Shown: positions 24,009-35,345, counted from the first letter of the stretch. The stretch: 64,000 nucleotides of DNA from Perca fluviatilis (GCF_010015445.1 NC_053123.1:6322434-6386433), one strand, 5' to 3'. Translations and numbers: made by a program. Notes: generated by a model from the sequence alone, not told the origin.

Positions 24009-24779
24009 AGGCCTATATGGAGTTATATTCCTATCTTTAATCAAGAGCGCATTCTTTCAATTTGAGAGCATTTCTCACTGATATTACGTTCAGATTTTGT
24101 AATAATTTCCCTCAAAACCTTGCTCTCACACTCAAACAGTCACTGCTCGCGCTTGGATTTTCTCTGCTTGTGCTCAAAGTTTGTGCTCGCGCTTGGATTT
24201 TCTCTGCTTGTGCTCAAAGTTTGTGCTCGCGCTTGGATTTGCTCTGCTTGCACTCAAACTTTCTGCTTGGACTCAGATATGTTGTTGTTTGGACAGATTT
24301 CCTGCTCTCAGCTTTGAACCTTCTCCTCGCACTCAGGCTGATTCTGCTCACTTGCAAAGTTTCTGCTCTCGGATTTCTCCTGCGCGCTTGGATTTTTTGT
24401 GTGTTATAACCCTATCAAAAGTCAACAACCAATAGAATGCCAGCTGTAGTGTTGACCAATGAAATGATCCCAACCCCGTTGAGGGTGCGTTCACTTTACT
24501 TTAGAACGTCTGTTGAGGGCGGCTGCACTGTAACCTGACTGTAACCAAGTTTATATATCCCCGCCGTGTTATAGCTTTATTATAAGTATATGTCAACAAT
24601 GTGCACAGAATGGTCGACGCACTTTCACCTGCACCCGTCAGGAAACGGGAGAAAGCTTTGAAGAGGGACGTATGAAGTTATGTCCACAACTACGAGGGTG
24701 AGTAACATAACTTAAGCACCTAGCTAGCTAGCTAGCATATGGCGCTAGCATATAGCCTAGCTTGATGTCCAGAAACAAA
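24009..24779 (+). repeat. Left terminal inverted repeat with promoter
   Basis: Inverted copy of 28008-28763. In order inward: the terminus; about 2.5 tandem copies of a 39-bp unit starting CTCGCGCTTGGATTTTCTCT; CCAAT boxes at 24429-24433 and 24456-24460; a TATA box (TTTATATAT, about 24550-24558); a start codon at 24610; and an exon end. The order CCAAT-CCAAT-TATA-ATG is what a polymerase II promoter looks like. Confidence 0.8.
24610..24675 (+). pseudogene. Disabled first exon in the left inverted repeat
   Basis: Counterpart of the exon at 28097-28163. The frame starts MVDALSPAP, has a one-base loss and a one-base gain relative to the right copy, regains EKALK and then stops at TGA. The splice donor GTATGT of the right copy is TTATGT here, so splicing would fail. 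This left gene is therefore dead while the right one is intact. Confidence 0.6.
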
Positions 24780-25311
24780 TATATGTTCTTTATTGTATAG
24801 CTAGCTAGATTGAACGACATATGACGGACAGTGTGTGTATATGTGATGACCCTACTTTGTATTTTTTCCTCGTTTGGTTAACCATATTCCTGGGATTTGG
24901 CTAATTTCATTTTAGAGCCAGTAGTAAAACATAAACTGTAATATAACTGAAAGAACACAAGAAACTGGATTGTTTGTGTCAGTTTTTGCATCACTGTTGT
25001 GTGTTGTTCATCAGAATTTAGTCTTCATTCCTTCATATAACATTAGTTTGAAAATAGATTCATAGCAATCTGTATAAAACGTAATGTTAAGTTCAATTTT
25101 ATCACTATAATAAAAACAGATCTAGAAATGATATGGTTTCTTATTTGCTCCTTAAATAGCAGTTATTTGTTTAATTAATACAAAGCAAACTGAACTGAAA
25201 AAACAAGTATTTTGTTTTACTTTCTTTTCATCCAGGTGGGGCTGAGGGGTTTGACCCCTGTTGATCTGTGTGTGTCATATCACCAACCCATGATAGCTAG
25301 AATTCACCCTG

Positions 25312-25737
25312 CTACTCCAGATCTACCTACTGTAAGGGTTGGCTACAGACTACAACCATCTGCTCCAGATCTACCTACTGTACGGCCTAACAGACTACAA
25401 CCATCTGCTCCAGATCTACCTACTGTATGGCTGGCTACAGACTACAACCATCTGCTCCAGATCTACCTACTGTATGACTGGCTACAGACTACAACCATCT
25501 GCTCCAGATCTACCTACTGTATGACTGGCTACAGACTACAACCATCTGCTCCAGATCTACCTACTGTATGGCTGGCTACAGACTACAACCATCTGCTCCA
25601 GATCTACCTACTGTACAGCTGGCTACAGACTACAACCATCTGCTCCAGATCTACCTACTGTACGGCTTGCTACAGACTACAACCATCTGCTCCAGATCTA
25701 CCTACTGTATGACTGGCTACAGACTACAACCATCTGC
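25312..25737 (+). repeat. 47-bp minisatellite, about 9 units
   Basis: The unit is ctggctacagactacaacca, then tctgctccagatctacctac, then tgtatga. Because 47 is not a multiple of three, the frame rotates and three units form a 47-codon super-repeat without stops, which yields a spurious 166-residue open frame. A strong acceptor-like site (CTTTTCATCCAG at 25224-25235) lies just upstream. Confidence 0.9.
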
Positions 25738-26582
25738 AAGTTTTGTTTGTAGTGAACATCATCAACAGCTGCACTTAAAGTCTCCTGGGTTCATATGGGA
25801 CTTGGTTGTTCTCCATACTGCATCAAACACTGTATTATTTTTTTGTGTTATATTAGTAGACAACAGTAAGTATCATTACTTAATCACAGTATATATTATT
25901 CTGGTGTACACTGTTGACTTGACTCCATGCTATTGACTATACTTTAGCTTGCCACCTCAAAACTTTACCTTAATTGCTCTTGTATAGTTAATTTATCTTC
26001 TACTAGTTGTACATACCTCCTATTTAATTGAATTATTCTTAATTTGTGTTGCCATACCTGAATCATCCCTCTTGTGAACACTAGGCCTATCTTATCTTTA
26101 TTCATAACCCTGCTCACAAACTCACCTGAACCTGGGTCATCTGTTTGCCAATATCAATGTTCCTGCTACAGTAAATCCTATAGGCACATTGTACTGCTTC
26201 ACCGTAGTATGAACCATACACTTTTAAGGTTTTGTGTCAAATATTGTGCAATTTGTTATGAATTACTCATTGTTTTGACAAGGTAAATTAAAGCTATTTA
26301 CCAAGTGTCAGCTCTGGTAAATTTAATTGTACTGTTTTTTTTTTATAAATGTTATGGAACATGAAAAACAATTTGCCTTGATCAGGGTTTTAATTTGTTG
26401 CAAATGTGAACATGGTTTTAATAATCTGTATCTTATTGCTCTGAAAAACTACAATGATTTAAGAAATAGCAGTGATACTTATCAACATTTATTGAATTGA
26501 TTGAATATATGGACAGACATTACAGGCACCTATTCATGTCAACAGAGAAAACAATAATTTGTTCTCTCTTTTATCACTTTGA

Positions 26583-28163
26583 TTATACGCTGATGGTGCA
26601 GAAAAGGGTGAAGTCCTTGTAGATCTCTGGCACTTTGAGGACAGACCGATCCAGGAACTCTCCACTGTTGTCTTTGTATAGTATGCTCCTATTAAAGACA
26701 GATTCATAGACACCAACACGTAATATATTAGGTGTACATAGCTTGCTTTAACATCATTACTATCTTACCTTACCTTCTCTGATTTGGTTTTGTGGACATC
26801 AGTAATTTTCTCTCCCAGGCCTGGTTGTGCACCCTGTGAATTTAAGCAAGAAACATAAGAGTATGTAACATTATTTTACTATTATATTATTATTATTTTT
26901 ACAATTGCATTATTATCAGACTTGCCAACCTTCTTGGTTTGTGCTACTGCTGCCTGTCCTCTGCACACAGGTGAGTGATGTGCTGACTGGCACAGGTCCA
27001 TGCACATAGTGCAGCTGTGATGCAGCTCAACGGGTACTTCAGTCACACCTAGAAGAAGAGAAACAAACCAACAAAATACTTGTTCTTTCTGCTCAGTTTG
27101 CTTTGTATTAATTAAAAAAATTACATTTAAGTTGCAAATAAAGCATATCATCTCTAGATCTGTTTTATTAGTGGTGAAATTGTACTTAACAGACTGGGTC
27201 CGTGTACTTTTTCGTTCATTTGATTTTCATTTCATAAACAGGTATTAAAAAACAAATGGTTATTTGATTTTCGTTTTAAATCATGGGGATCAGACCTCCG
27301 GTGCTGGGTCTAATATTCTAATATTAGCTGCTGCAGCTAGCTAGCAGCTAGCTACCAGCCCTGTGAGCTTGGTCCCCGCGGTTCGCTCCCCGGTGCTGAC
27401 TGACTCTGGTCCGTCTGCAGAGCTGCATTACCCGCTCTAGCTGACCTGGGAATCTACCGCGCTCGTGATTTATTCATATTTTATTTACTTTGCAGTGATA
27501 TGCTATGCACTGATGTCAGGCAGGCTTGCTGCTGCTTTTAGTCTGAGCCTGTGAGATAACTAAACTTCCTTTGAATATAACGTGCATATAAATAGCCGGA
27601 ATAAATAAAAGTCCCCGAAAATAAATATAAGTAAAACATATGTATTTAGGCTATTGAACTATAATGACTAATGCCTATATATGTATTGCCTCATTTATGT
27701 ATTTCATGTTCCATTTCATAGCCATATTTATTATGTAAAGGGGCAAAAATGGAGCGATCAGTCGCTCAGGAAGTTATAGACTACAGTTTCCCCTCAACAG
27801 CAGCCGGGACATTCAACGCTTAACGTTGGTAACTTAATGTACCTAAACAATGATCAATCAGATATCAATCAGTTATCAGTCACATAACGTCCATAATAAT
27901 TGGACTTTGGGTTAGATTTTTTGACAGTTTTCAGTGGTTATGAGGAGCAATATGAGAGAGAAATTTGGTAATCATTGATCATTGTTTAGGTACATTAAAC
28001 CACCTCTTTTGTTTCTGGACATCAAGCTAGGCCATATGCTAGCTAGCTAGCTAGGTGCTTAAGTTATGTTACTCACCCTCGTAGTTGTGGACATACCTTC
28101 ATCGTCCCACTTCAAAGCTTTCTCCGTTTCCTGACGGGTTGCAGGTGAAGGTGCGTCGACCAT
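26583..28163 (-). CDS. Candidate four-exon gene inside the 4.75-kb element
   Basis: Exon 1 (28163-28097) starts in the right inverted repeat, about 55 bases after a TATA box, and reads MVDAPSPATRQETEKALKWD-DE before a GTATGT donor. Exon 2 (27048-26930) follows a TTCTTCTAG acceptor; the codon split across the junction is in phase. It encodes GVTEVPVELHHSCTMCMDLC then QSAHHSPVCRGQ, rich in Cys and His, ending at AAG/GTTGGC. Exon 3 (26833-26774) has a CACAG acceptor and GTAAGG donor. Exon 4 (26688-26583) encodes SILYKDNSGEFLDRSVLKVP then EIYKDFTLFCTISV and a stop. A poly(A) signal AATAAA lies at 26493-26488. Exons 3 and 4 join smoothly in one frame (VHNQAWERKLLMSTKPNQRR before SIL), but exon 2 enters exon 3 in another phase, so one junction is misplaced or an exon is missing. 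Protein family unknown; the exon model is inference. Confidence 0.4.
27838..27994. mobile_element. 157-bp TTAA-flanked MITE nested in the large element
   Basis: Inverted ends TGTACCTAAACAATGATCAA and TTGATCATTGTTTAGGTACA are perfect. Both sides carry TTAA (27834-27837 and 27995-27998). Non-coding. Confidence 0.8.
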
Positions 28164-28763
28164 TCTGTGCACATTGTTGACATATACTTATAATAAAGCT
28201 ATAAACGGGCGCCGGGATATATAAACTTGGTTACAGTCAGGTTACAGTGCGGCCGCCCTCAACAGACGTTCTAAAGTAAAGTGAACGCACCCTCAACGGG
28301 GTTGGGATCATTTCATTGGTCAACACTACAGCTAGCATTCTATTGGTTGTTGACTTTTGATAGGGTTATAACACACAAAAATCCAAGCGGCGAGGAGAAA
28401 TCCGAGAGCAGAAACTTTGCAAGTGAGCAGAATCAGCCTGAGTGCGAGGAGAAGGTTCAAAGCTGAGAGCAGGAAATCTGTCCAAACAACAACATATCTG
28501 AGTCCAAGCAGAAAGTTTGAGTGCAAGCAGAGCAAATCCAAAGCCGAGCACAAACTTTGAGCACAAGCAGAGAAAATCCAAGCGCGAGCACAAACTTTGA
28601 GCACAAGCAGAGCAAATCCAAGCGCGAGCAGTGACTATTTGAGTGTGAGAGCAAGGTTTTGAGGGAAATTATTACAAAATCTGTACGTAATATCAGTGAG
28701 AAATGCTCTCAAATTGAAAGAATGCGCTCTTGATTAAAGATAGGAATATAACTCCATAGGCCT
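28008..28763 (-). repeat. Right terminal inverted repeat with promoter
   Basis: Inverted copy of 24009-24779. Read on the minus strand it has the 39-bp tandem units, two CCAAT boxes (within 28314-28348), a TATA box (TTTATATAT, about 28216-28224), the start codon at 28163 and an intact GTATGT donor. It drives the candidate gene at 26583-28163. Confidence 0.8.
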
Positions 28764-28768
28764 AAAGT

Positions 28769-30039
28769 TATTTTAACTTTGAGTTTCTGTTTGCAGCATC
28801 AACTTTAGCGTTCCTTTCTAAGGTGGAGAGTTATTTTAGGTTTATGTTCACACTGTAGCCAAAAGTTGCTTGGGTTTTTACCTTCACACATGACCATGGA
28901 TTTATCTAGATCATCTGTTTGGAGCCACATAATTTAATTCTGATCTCGGGCCCATCTAATCAAATTTGCAACATGCGGGCTGATATCTTAAAAATGACCT
29001 ACTTTTCCCTTAATCTTAACGACATATCTCATGAAAAGAATAGTAATTATGCTCCCCTGTGCAGTCGTGTGTAATAATTGCCCTCATTTTATGTATTCCA
29101 TACATGCTATATTTAGTGTGTTTAGCGTACAGCGGACCAAAAACACAGTAAAAAAGAAAAGGAAAAAAAAGAGAGCTATGAGAAGCCATTTGGAACGGAG
29201 CAAGAAAGCTTTGAGTGTGATTGCAGCCTCGGGCAACTCAGACCCAGAGGGCAGATACAAGTAAATCAAATCTCCATTACGGCGTTGAAGAGAATGTGTT
29301 GCAGATGTTATTACCCTCATTATTGTGCTCCTTGGTGGAACACAAAAGAGAACAAGCTCGTGCTTTCCAGCTTCATTTTCTGTCTTAGGTAATAGCCAAA
29401 TACAATGTATAAGATGTAGTTAACCTGTTCAAATGAGGTAGTGGAAATTGTCATCGTTAGACCGCCCTAATGCCAAATCAGACAAAGGCGAACAACTCTG
29501 TAACTTTGATTTAAAATCATAAGCAAAGGTCCCACCTTCACCATTCTACTACCTATTTAGCTTCTGTTTTAGCCCATATCAGACAGGTGTATGCTTAGCT
29601 CATGCTATTTCTCCCTCCAATGCTTTTATCCAGTCAGAAAACACATGCCCCCGATCATTTCTGGCTTTCTTTAGTAGGGTTATGCTTTGTTACACTTTGG
29701 ATGACAGATTAGGTCTACGCACAAATGAGTCATCATTACCCATTCAGCAAAAGCCATCAGTCAGATTACAAGCCACCTCTCCCAGAGACTAATTTAGAAC
29801 ACCCATCCCTTTCATTTTAATCGATTCTCTTTAAAGACACTGCCAATTAGTGTTCTTGTTATCAGAGGCCTGCAGGCCCGAGAATCCCCTCCGCAAAGTA
29901 AAACCGTTCCCCGTCAGTCGGCATGATAATCCTGGGAATAAAAGCCTGCATGTAATGAACAAATCTAAGATCATCCCAAACATGCAATACATTCAGAGCA
30001 GAGCTTATGCCGCTGAATGGAGAACAGATTTACTCCCCA
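28769..30039. other. No feature recognised
   Basis: Unique sequence; no supported gene or transposon end. Confidence 0.35.
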
Positions 30040-30047
30040 CCTGTAAT

Positions 30048-31365
30048 CAGTGGTGGAAGAAGTATTCAGATCCCTTACTAAAGTAAATGTACTAATACCA
30101 CACTGTAAAAATACTCTGTTACAAGTAAAATCCTGCATTGAAAATGTAAAAGTACGTAAGTATCATCAGGAAAATGTACTCAATGCAGATATATCCTCTC
30201 ATTTTAAAAACTGGAAACGATCCAAACAGTTCTGTCAACCAACTAAGTGTTTAATGGTCTAATCATTTCAGCTGGACTTTATATTGGACAACCGTTATAT
30301 TGTTGGGTAGTTTCATTTATAATAAAACATCGAATTTTATAAACTACATGTGTTTTGTGTGCAAAACTCTTAATGTGTAAAGTAACTAGTAACTAAAGCT
30401 GTCAGATGAATGTAGTGGAGTAAAAGTGAAATATTTCTCTCTGAAATGTAGTGGAGTAGACACACATGGCTGCTGGATAATAACTAATGTGACCAGGGTG
30501 CCATTTGTGAAAAAAGCAGAGGTGGGGATGTTTTTTGATCATGCAACAACAAAACAAAACATGCAAGAATTAAATCCCCCCCCCTTTCAATACCATGGAT
30601 AGAGCCAGCCATGCTAAAACACTTAAATATGCACTTCAGCATACAATGGAAAATAATCTGCGCTTTCAAGTCGGAGAGCGGAAGCGGAGTTCACTTCTAA
30701 AACAAACTACTTTCACCCAGGAATAGCTCGTTCGTTCCTCGGGAGTGTTTTAATCCAACCCACCATCTTTTTCCTAAACTTAACTGGTTGTTTTTGTGCC
30801 TAAACTTAACTGTCTTAACTTTTTCTGGCTAAACTCCACTACCATGGCCCCTAAAAGGACCGTCATCTGGCGGCTGTAGCCAGCTCACAGTCACCTATTG
30901 GCGGCTAAACAACTGCCGCTGGCAGCCGGCGTCCCGGAGCTCTGTAGCGGCTAAATACACCCAGCAACTGCCGCTCGGATTTTATCGTTCTGTCGCACTG
31001 TTCACATTACAGTGTTTTAGCTTAAAATTCTTCTATTTCAGGTTTATGATATAGGGTCTATTGGTGAAGTAGCATTGATCACTTTGAGGGGGGGGGTAAA
31101 TTTTTTCCCCACCGGGGGAATAATAAAACATCGAATTTTATAAACTACATGTGTTTTGTGTGCAAAACTCTTAATGTGTAAAGTAACTAGTAACTAAAGC
31201 TGTCAGATGAATGTAGTGGAGTAAAAAGTACAATATTTCTCTCTGAAATGTAGCGGAGTAGAAGTAGAAAGTGGCATGAAAAGAAAAGACTCAAGTAAAG
31301 TATCTGTACCTCAAATTTGTAAGTACAGTACTTGAGTAAATGTACTTAGTTACATTCCACCACTG
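30048..31365. mobile_element. hAT non-autonomous element with an internal insertion
   Basis: Ends CAGTGGTGGAAGAAGTATTC and TTACATTCCACCACTG form inverted repeats, and the interior is full of AAGTAAA/TACTT motifs typical of this fish family. Flanks cctgtaat and tctgttat match at 6 of 8, an aged TSD. A 0.66-kb foreign segment (30461-31117) interrupts it, and about 143 bp of the element are present on both sides of the insert. Confidence 0.8.
30461..31117 (+). repeat. 0.66-kb repeated segment, copy A
   Basis: Starts near ACATGGCTGCTGGATAATAA and ends in a G-run plus GGTAAATTTTTTCCCC. It is almost identical to 32904-33431 joined to 34421-34500; differences are a few substitutions, a C-run length change and a 28-bp extra block with AACTGCCGCTGGCAGCCGG. 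It contains CCTAAACTTAACTG repeats. No protein recognised. Confidence 0.8.
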
Positions 31366-32435
31366 TCTGTTATGGGGCAGTAATGCTGCAATGTCTTGTA
31401 GGAACGGAAGGAGACGGACAGTGAAAAACACTTTGGAATCAGAAAGCCGGCTCTGATATTTCTATATTTTATTACCTTATTCATCATATAAAGACATAAA
31501 ATGTAATTTGTGACCCGTATATTATTGCATAAAGAAATAAAGACTTTTTTTAGTGTTGTAGTGAACATTGTGAACATGAACTTTTTCTTTATTCACATTC
31601 CACTACCACAGAGAGAACTCCATAGAAAATACCAGAGATATTAGAAACAGTTCAATGCCACTAAAAATGGCTCACAAAGCTGCCGCTGAATACAGTGCTG
31701 TCTGCGCATTCCCCTTTTATTATCATATTACCATAATAGGATCAAATTGTATTTCTGTAGATTTCAGCCATTTGGCTACTGTGCCTGCTGAATCAGGTGT
31801 TCTGGCGAGCGATGTACCTCTGCTAAAAGCAGGCAACTTGCCTTTAGCAGAGGTGGATTAGAGCAGAGGATTAGAGCAGCTCACTGTCACGTTGCTTCCG
31901 TGCAGGTATCGGGTTCTGTTCTTGATCCCAGGCACAGCAGCTTTGAGTCCTCGCAGCTCTGTGCAGCCACATGATGCCACTCTAGTGAAGAACTAAAGCA
32001 TCCAGCTGGGACTGCAACCTTAAAGAGTTTGTTTGGAGAAACCTTTTAGGATTCTCTGGAGCACTGTGGTGGGGGGAAATGAGCTAATTGCTGGGAATCT
32101 GGAATTAAAAACTTAAAAGGCAAGGACACTTTACATTGTGAAGGAAAAGCCATACAATCCCTGTGCTAAAAAAGCATGCTTTCCTCCAGTGACTTCTAAG
32201 TCAGCCTCCCAATTTGGTTTGAGTTTCTCTTGATCTTTTTGTCTCTGACATATTGTCAGATAAAATTAATTCAGCGTTACTAATAACTTAACATGACTTC
32301 CCCTTCCATTTTAGCCTGTTTCTAGGACAAACTTGAACACTGTACTGTGTGGCTATAAGATGCTGCAAAATATCTCAATAATATCAGTGCTAAACTTAAC
32401 CCCGACAAAGAATGATCGTTGTAAATGGTTACTCA
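31366..32435. other. No feature recognised
   Basis: Unique sequence without a supported gene. Confidence 0.35.
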
Positions 32436-32439
32436 CATT

Positions 32440-32640
32440 TAAATACACTTACATTCATTCTTACCAAGAGAAGCGGAGATCAATATCTATCCCATGTCTG
32501 TGCATTAAGTATTAAGCTTTACCCCAGGAGGCAATTAGCTTAGTTAGCACAAACTCTAGAAGCAGATTCTTGGGGAAACAGCTAGCTTGACTCTGCCTAA
32601 AGTTCAGAAATACACTTTTATCTCTTAATGTGTGGAATTT
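32440..32640 (-). repeat. Interspersed repeat fragment
   Basis: AAGCGGAGATCAATATCTAT, CCCATGTCTGTGCATTAAGT, AGGCAATTAGCTTAGTTAGC and GGGGAAACAGCTAGCTTGAC correspond in order to the reverse of a frequent fish repeat recognisable by its GCTAAGCTAA core. A related piece is at 54960-55160. Confidence 0.45.
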
Positions 32641-32903
32641 GAAGACATGAAAAAACTACATATTTGTGATTTTAAGCACTGTAACTATAAGTTAGGTGAA
32701 GTGACTAGCTCAACTCATTTCAGAACTTATCAGGTAGTCCAACTTCTTCGCTTCCTTTTCTCCAAGAAAAGTCTTCTCTCTGTACAAAAAAATCAAGTAT
32801 GATAGAGCTCTGGGTGCCAACAGACGACAATGCAATCGCAACACAATTTGCGTGAAATGCGAGATATGTGAACACAGAATAATGTGTTTAAAAGTCAGAA
32901 CAC

Positions 32904-34500
32904 ATGGCTGCTGGATAATAACTAATGTGACCAGGGTGCCATTTGTGAAAAAAGCAGAGGTGGGGATGTTTTTTGATCATGCAACAACAAAACAAAACAT
33001 GCAAGAATTAAATCCCCCCTTTCAATACCATGGATAGAGCCAGCCATGCTAAAACACTTAAATATGCACTTCAGCATACAATGGAAAATAATCTGCGCTT
33101 TCAAGTCGGAGAGCGGAAGCGGAGTTCACTTCTAAAACAAACTACTTTCACCCAGGAATAGCTCGTTCGTTCCTCAGGAGTGTTTTAATCCAACCCACCA
33201 TCTTTTTCCTAAACTTAACTGGTTGTTTTTGTGCCTAAACTTAACTGTCTTAACTTTTTCTGGCTAAACTCCACTACCATGGCCCCTAAAAGGACCGTCA
33301 TCTGGCGGCTGTAGCCAGCTCACAGTCACCTATTGGCGGCTAAAGCTCTGTAGCGGCTAAATACACTCAGCAACTGCCGCTCGGATTTTATCGTTCTATC
33401 GCACTGTTCACATTACAGTGTTTTAGCTTAAAGGTCCAATATGTAATATTTGTACTGTAATAAATCCAAAAATGACACCAATGCCTCATCAGATGTTAAG
33501 GAAACATGTTAAGCTGAAATACTATCTTTTCTGACAACAATGCTAATGTCAGTATTTTTTCTTTTTGAAATTTACATTCCGTGACGGAATTTCTGTTTAT
33601 GTTTTGATCTGTGTGTTGTTATCAACGGCCCAGTTTGACAGCCAAGCCCCCGGGCCAGGGTTGCCAGATATACCTGTAAAAACGTAAACCCAGCGTGCTA
33701 CAGCTGTAACGGTAGTACAGCCATGAAAGCAGCACACAAACGAACAGGATAAATGGAGATAGATTCTACCCGACCTAAAAAAACAGTTGCGTGACCAGAG
33801 ACGTAACAACCCCCTGGTAAATATTGGAGATGTATTTGAAAGATGGAGACAGCTTAGATCCCAAAATTTCCTCCTGAACAGGTAAGCATAGCTTCAGGCT
33901 AATTTATCACAGCCACTAGGGACGGGCATTTTAGGTCATTTCAACATTTGTGTACTCACATTGAATTATATAGCTAGAGTACCCAAGTTGGTTACTCGCA
34001 AAAACAATTGAGACATAGCTAGTAAAGTGATCCCGACTGGTCCTGGCTAACGCCGCCATGCTAACCCTGCTAACGTTACCGGGAGGACCAGGCAAGCGGC
34101 GCACTTTCGACGCATAAATTGCTGATTTCGGTGCAAATTATGCGGGGCTTGCATGATTTCATAATCCCCGCATTTTCGTTGCAAAAAAGTCACATATATC
34201 TTAGCAGAAAGTTGAAAAATGTTGCGTTTACTTCACAGTAAGAGCAGCCACTTTCCCCTGTTGCCATGGGAACGTCATGAAGTGACGTAATTACGGCAGT
34301 AATTCGAGTCTGGGCAGGAGGGGGCGGGGGAAACGACTCTCCAGTATTTTGTATTGGTAGTGCAGTAACTATTTTAACCGCTAGCTGACAGTATTACATA
34401 CAATATTACATATTGCACCTTTAAAATTCTTCTATTTCAGGTTTATGATATAGGGTCTATTGGTGAAGTAGCATTGATCACTTTGGGGGGGGGGTAAATT
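32904..34500 (+). repeat. 0.66-kb repeated segment, copy B, interrupted
   Basis: Near-identical partner of 30461-31117, divided at 33431/34421 by a TTAA element. It lacks the 28-bp block of copy A. Outer flanks differ from copy A, so this is a separate insertion or duplication. Confidence 0.8.
33432..34420. mobile_element. 989-bp TTAA element, family 2, with known empty site
   Basis: Ends AGGTCCAATATGTAATATT and AATATTACATATTGCACCT are inverted; TTAA stands at 33428-33431 and 34421-34424. Copy A of the host segment reads agcTTAAaattc with a single TTAA, the exact pre-insertion site. The right part (34098-34295) shares sequence, inverted, with the hAT at 39094-39592. No transposase frame. Confidence 0.9.
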
Positions 34501-34509
34501 TTTTTTTGG

Positions 34510-35307
34510 GGGCTCTAGTTACTGGGGCTCTAGTTACTGTGTACAGAGCCAGCCATAATAACTTGTGTAAATCAGTTTCTCGGTTTTTCCCCTTTCCCAT
34601 AAACATTGGTCTCAAAGGTCTGGCTGCATACTCAAAATGCCTCCAAGGGACTAAGGGAGAATTTCCAATTTTGCCTACTCTTGCTCTGATGTGGAAAATG
34701 TATGGGATGAAAAACGTTAATTTTGCTCTCCCTCTATAGCACATTCGTACACATTGCTATACTGTGTTTCTTTTCAATGGTATACTGCCCCTTCTAGAGA
34801 ATAAGGAGCTCCACTTGGATCACACTGAAGGACATCATGGTTCGTTGCCTTAGGACAGCCTCGGAGTTTCCACAGTACTGCTCATTCTTTAAATGTCCAC
34901 TTAATGTCGTCCATCCATAGCATCACTATGTAATGTACACAGCTAGTTTAACACTGCAGTGACCATGACGTAAAGTGAATCATCTCAACCGTGATGTATC
35001 AAATGTCTTTCTGCATGGCTTGATTCCACTAACAAGGTCACATGTGGAGCCCCCCAATGACCCTGTAGATGATATATACACATACACAGTCACAGATCCA
35101 TGGTTCAAACCAAGCCGGACTTGGCTCAGCTCAGCTGGCGCAGCTTGTTGTTTGCGTGACGAATCCAGGAGTATCGTTCCTGATTCATTATCCAGCTCTG
35201 TGCACCAACAGGATGTAGAGAAATAGAAGATCAAAGGCCACAAAAGAGGACTTTTCATCTTGGTAATGGTGTAGCTGCTACACATTCAATGTCCGCGTGT
35301 GCGTGTG

Positions 35308-35345
<38 letters not shown>

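Larger units (their letters stand above)
24009..28763. mobile_element. 4.75-kb element with ~760-bp terminal inverted repeats
   Basis: Both ends read AGGCCTAT(AT)GGAGTTATATT inward and are flanked by aaagt (24004-24008 and 28764-28768), extendable to ctaaagt, suggesting a 5-7 bp TSD. The inverted repeats (24009-24779 and 28008-28763) are highly similar and each contains a promoter and first exon directed inward. The interior holds a candidate spliced minus-strand gene (26583-28163), a 47-bp minisatellite and a 157-bp TTAA MITE. I do not recognise the superfamily; no catalytic motif of a known transposase is visible. It could be a derivative of an autonomous element or a large foldback. Confidence 0.7.

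Noticed and set aside
24062..24409. Leucine-rich, membrane-like frames in the large inverted repeats (also 28332-28604)
   Set aside because: Produced by the 39-bp tandem unit of the inverted repeat and present in several frames; no start context or conservation of one frame.
25212..25712. 166-codon open frame, among the longest in the window
   Set aside because: Created by the stop-free 47-bp minisatellite; the same peptide blocks recur in all three frames.
34980..35285. 101-codon minus-strand frame with a signal-peptide-like start
   Set aside because: No splice context, no recognisable domain and unremarkable composition; likely chance.
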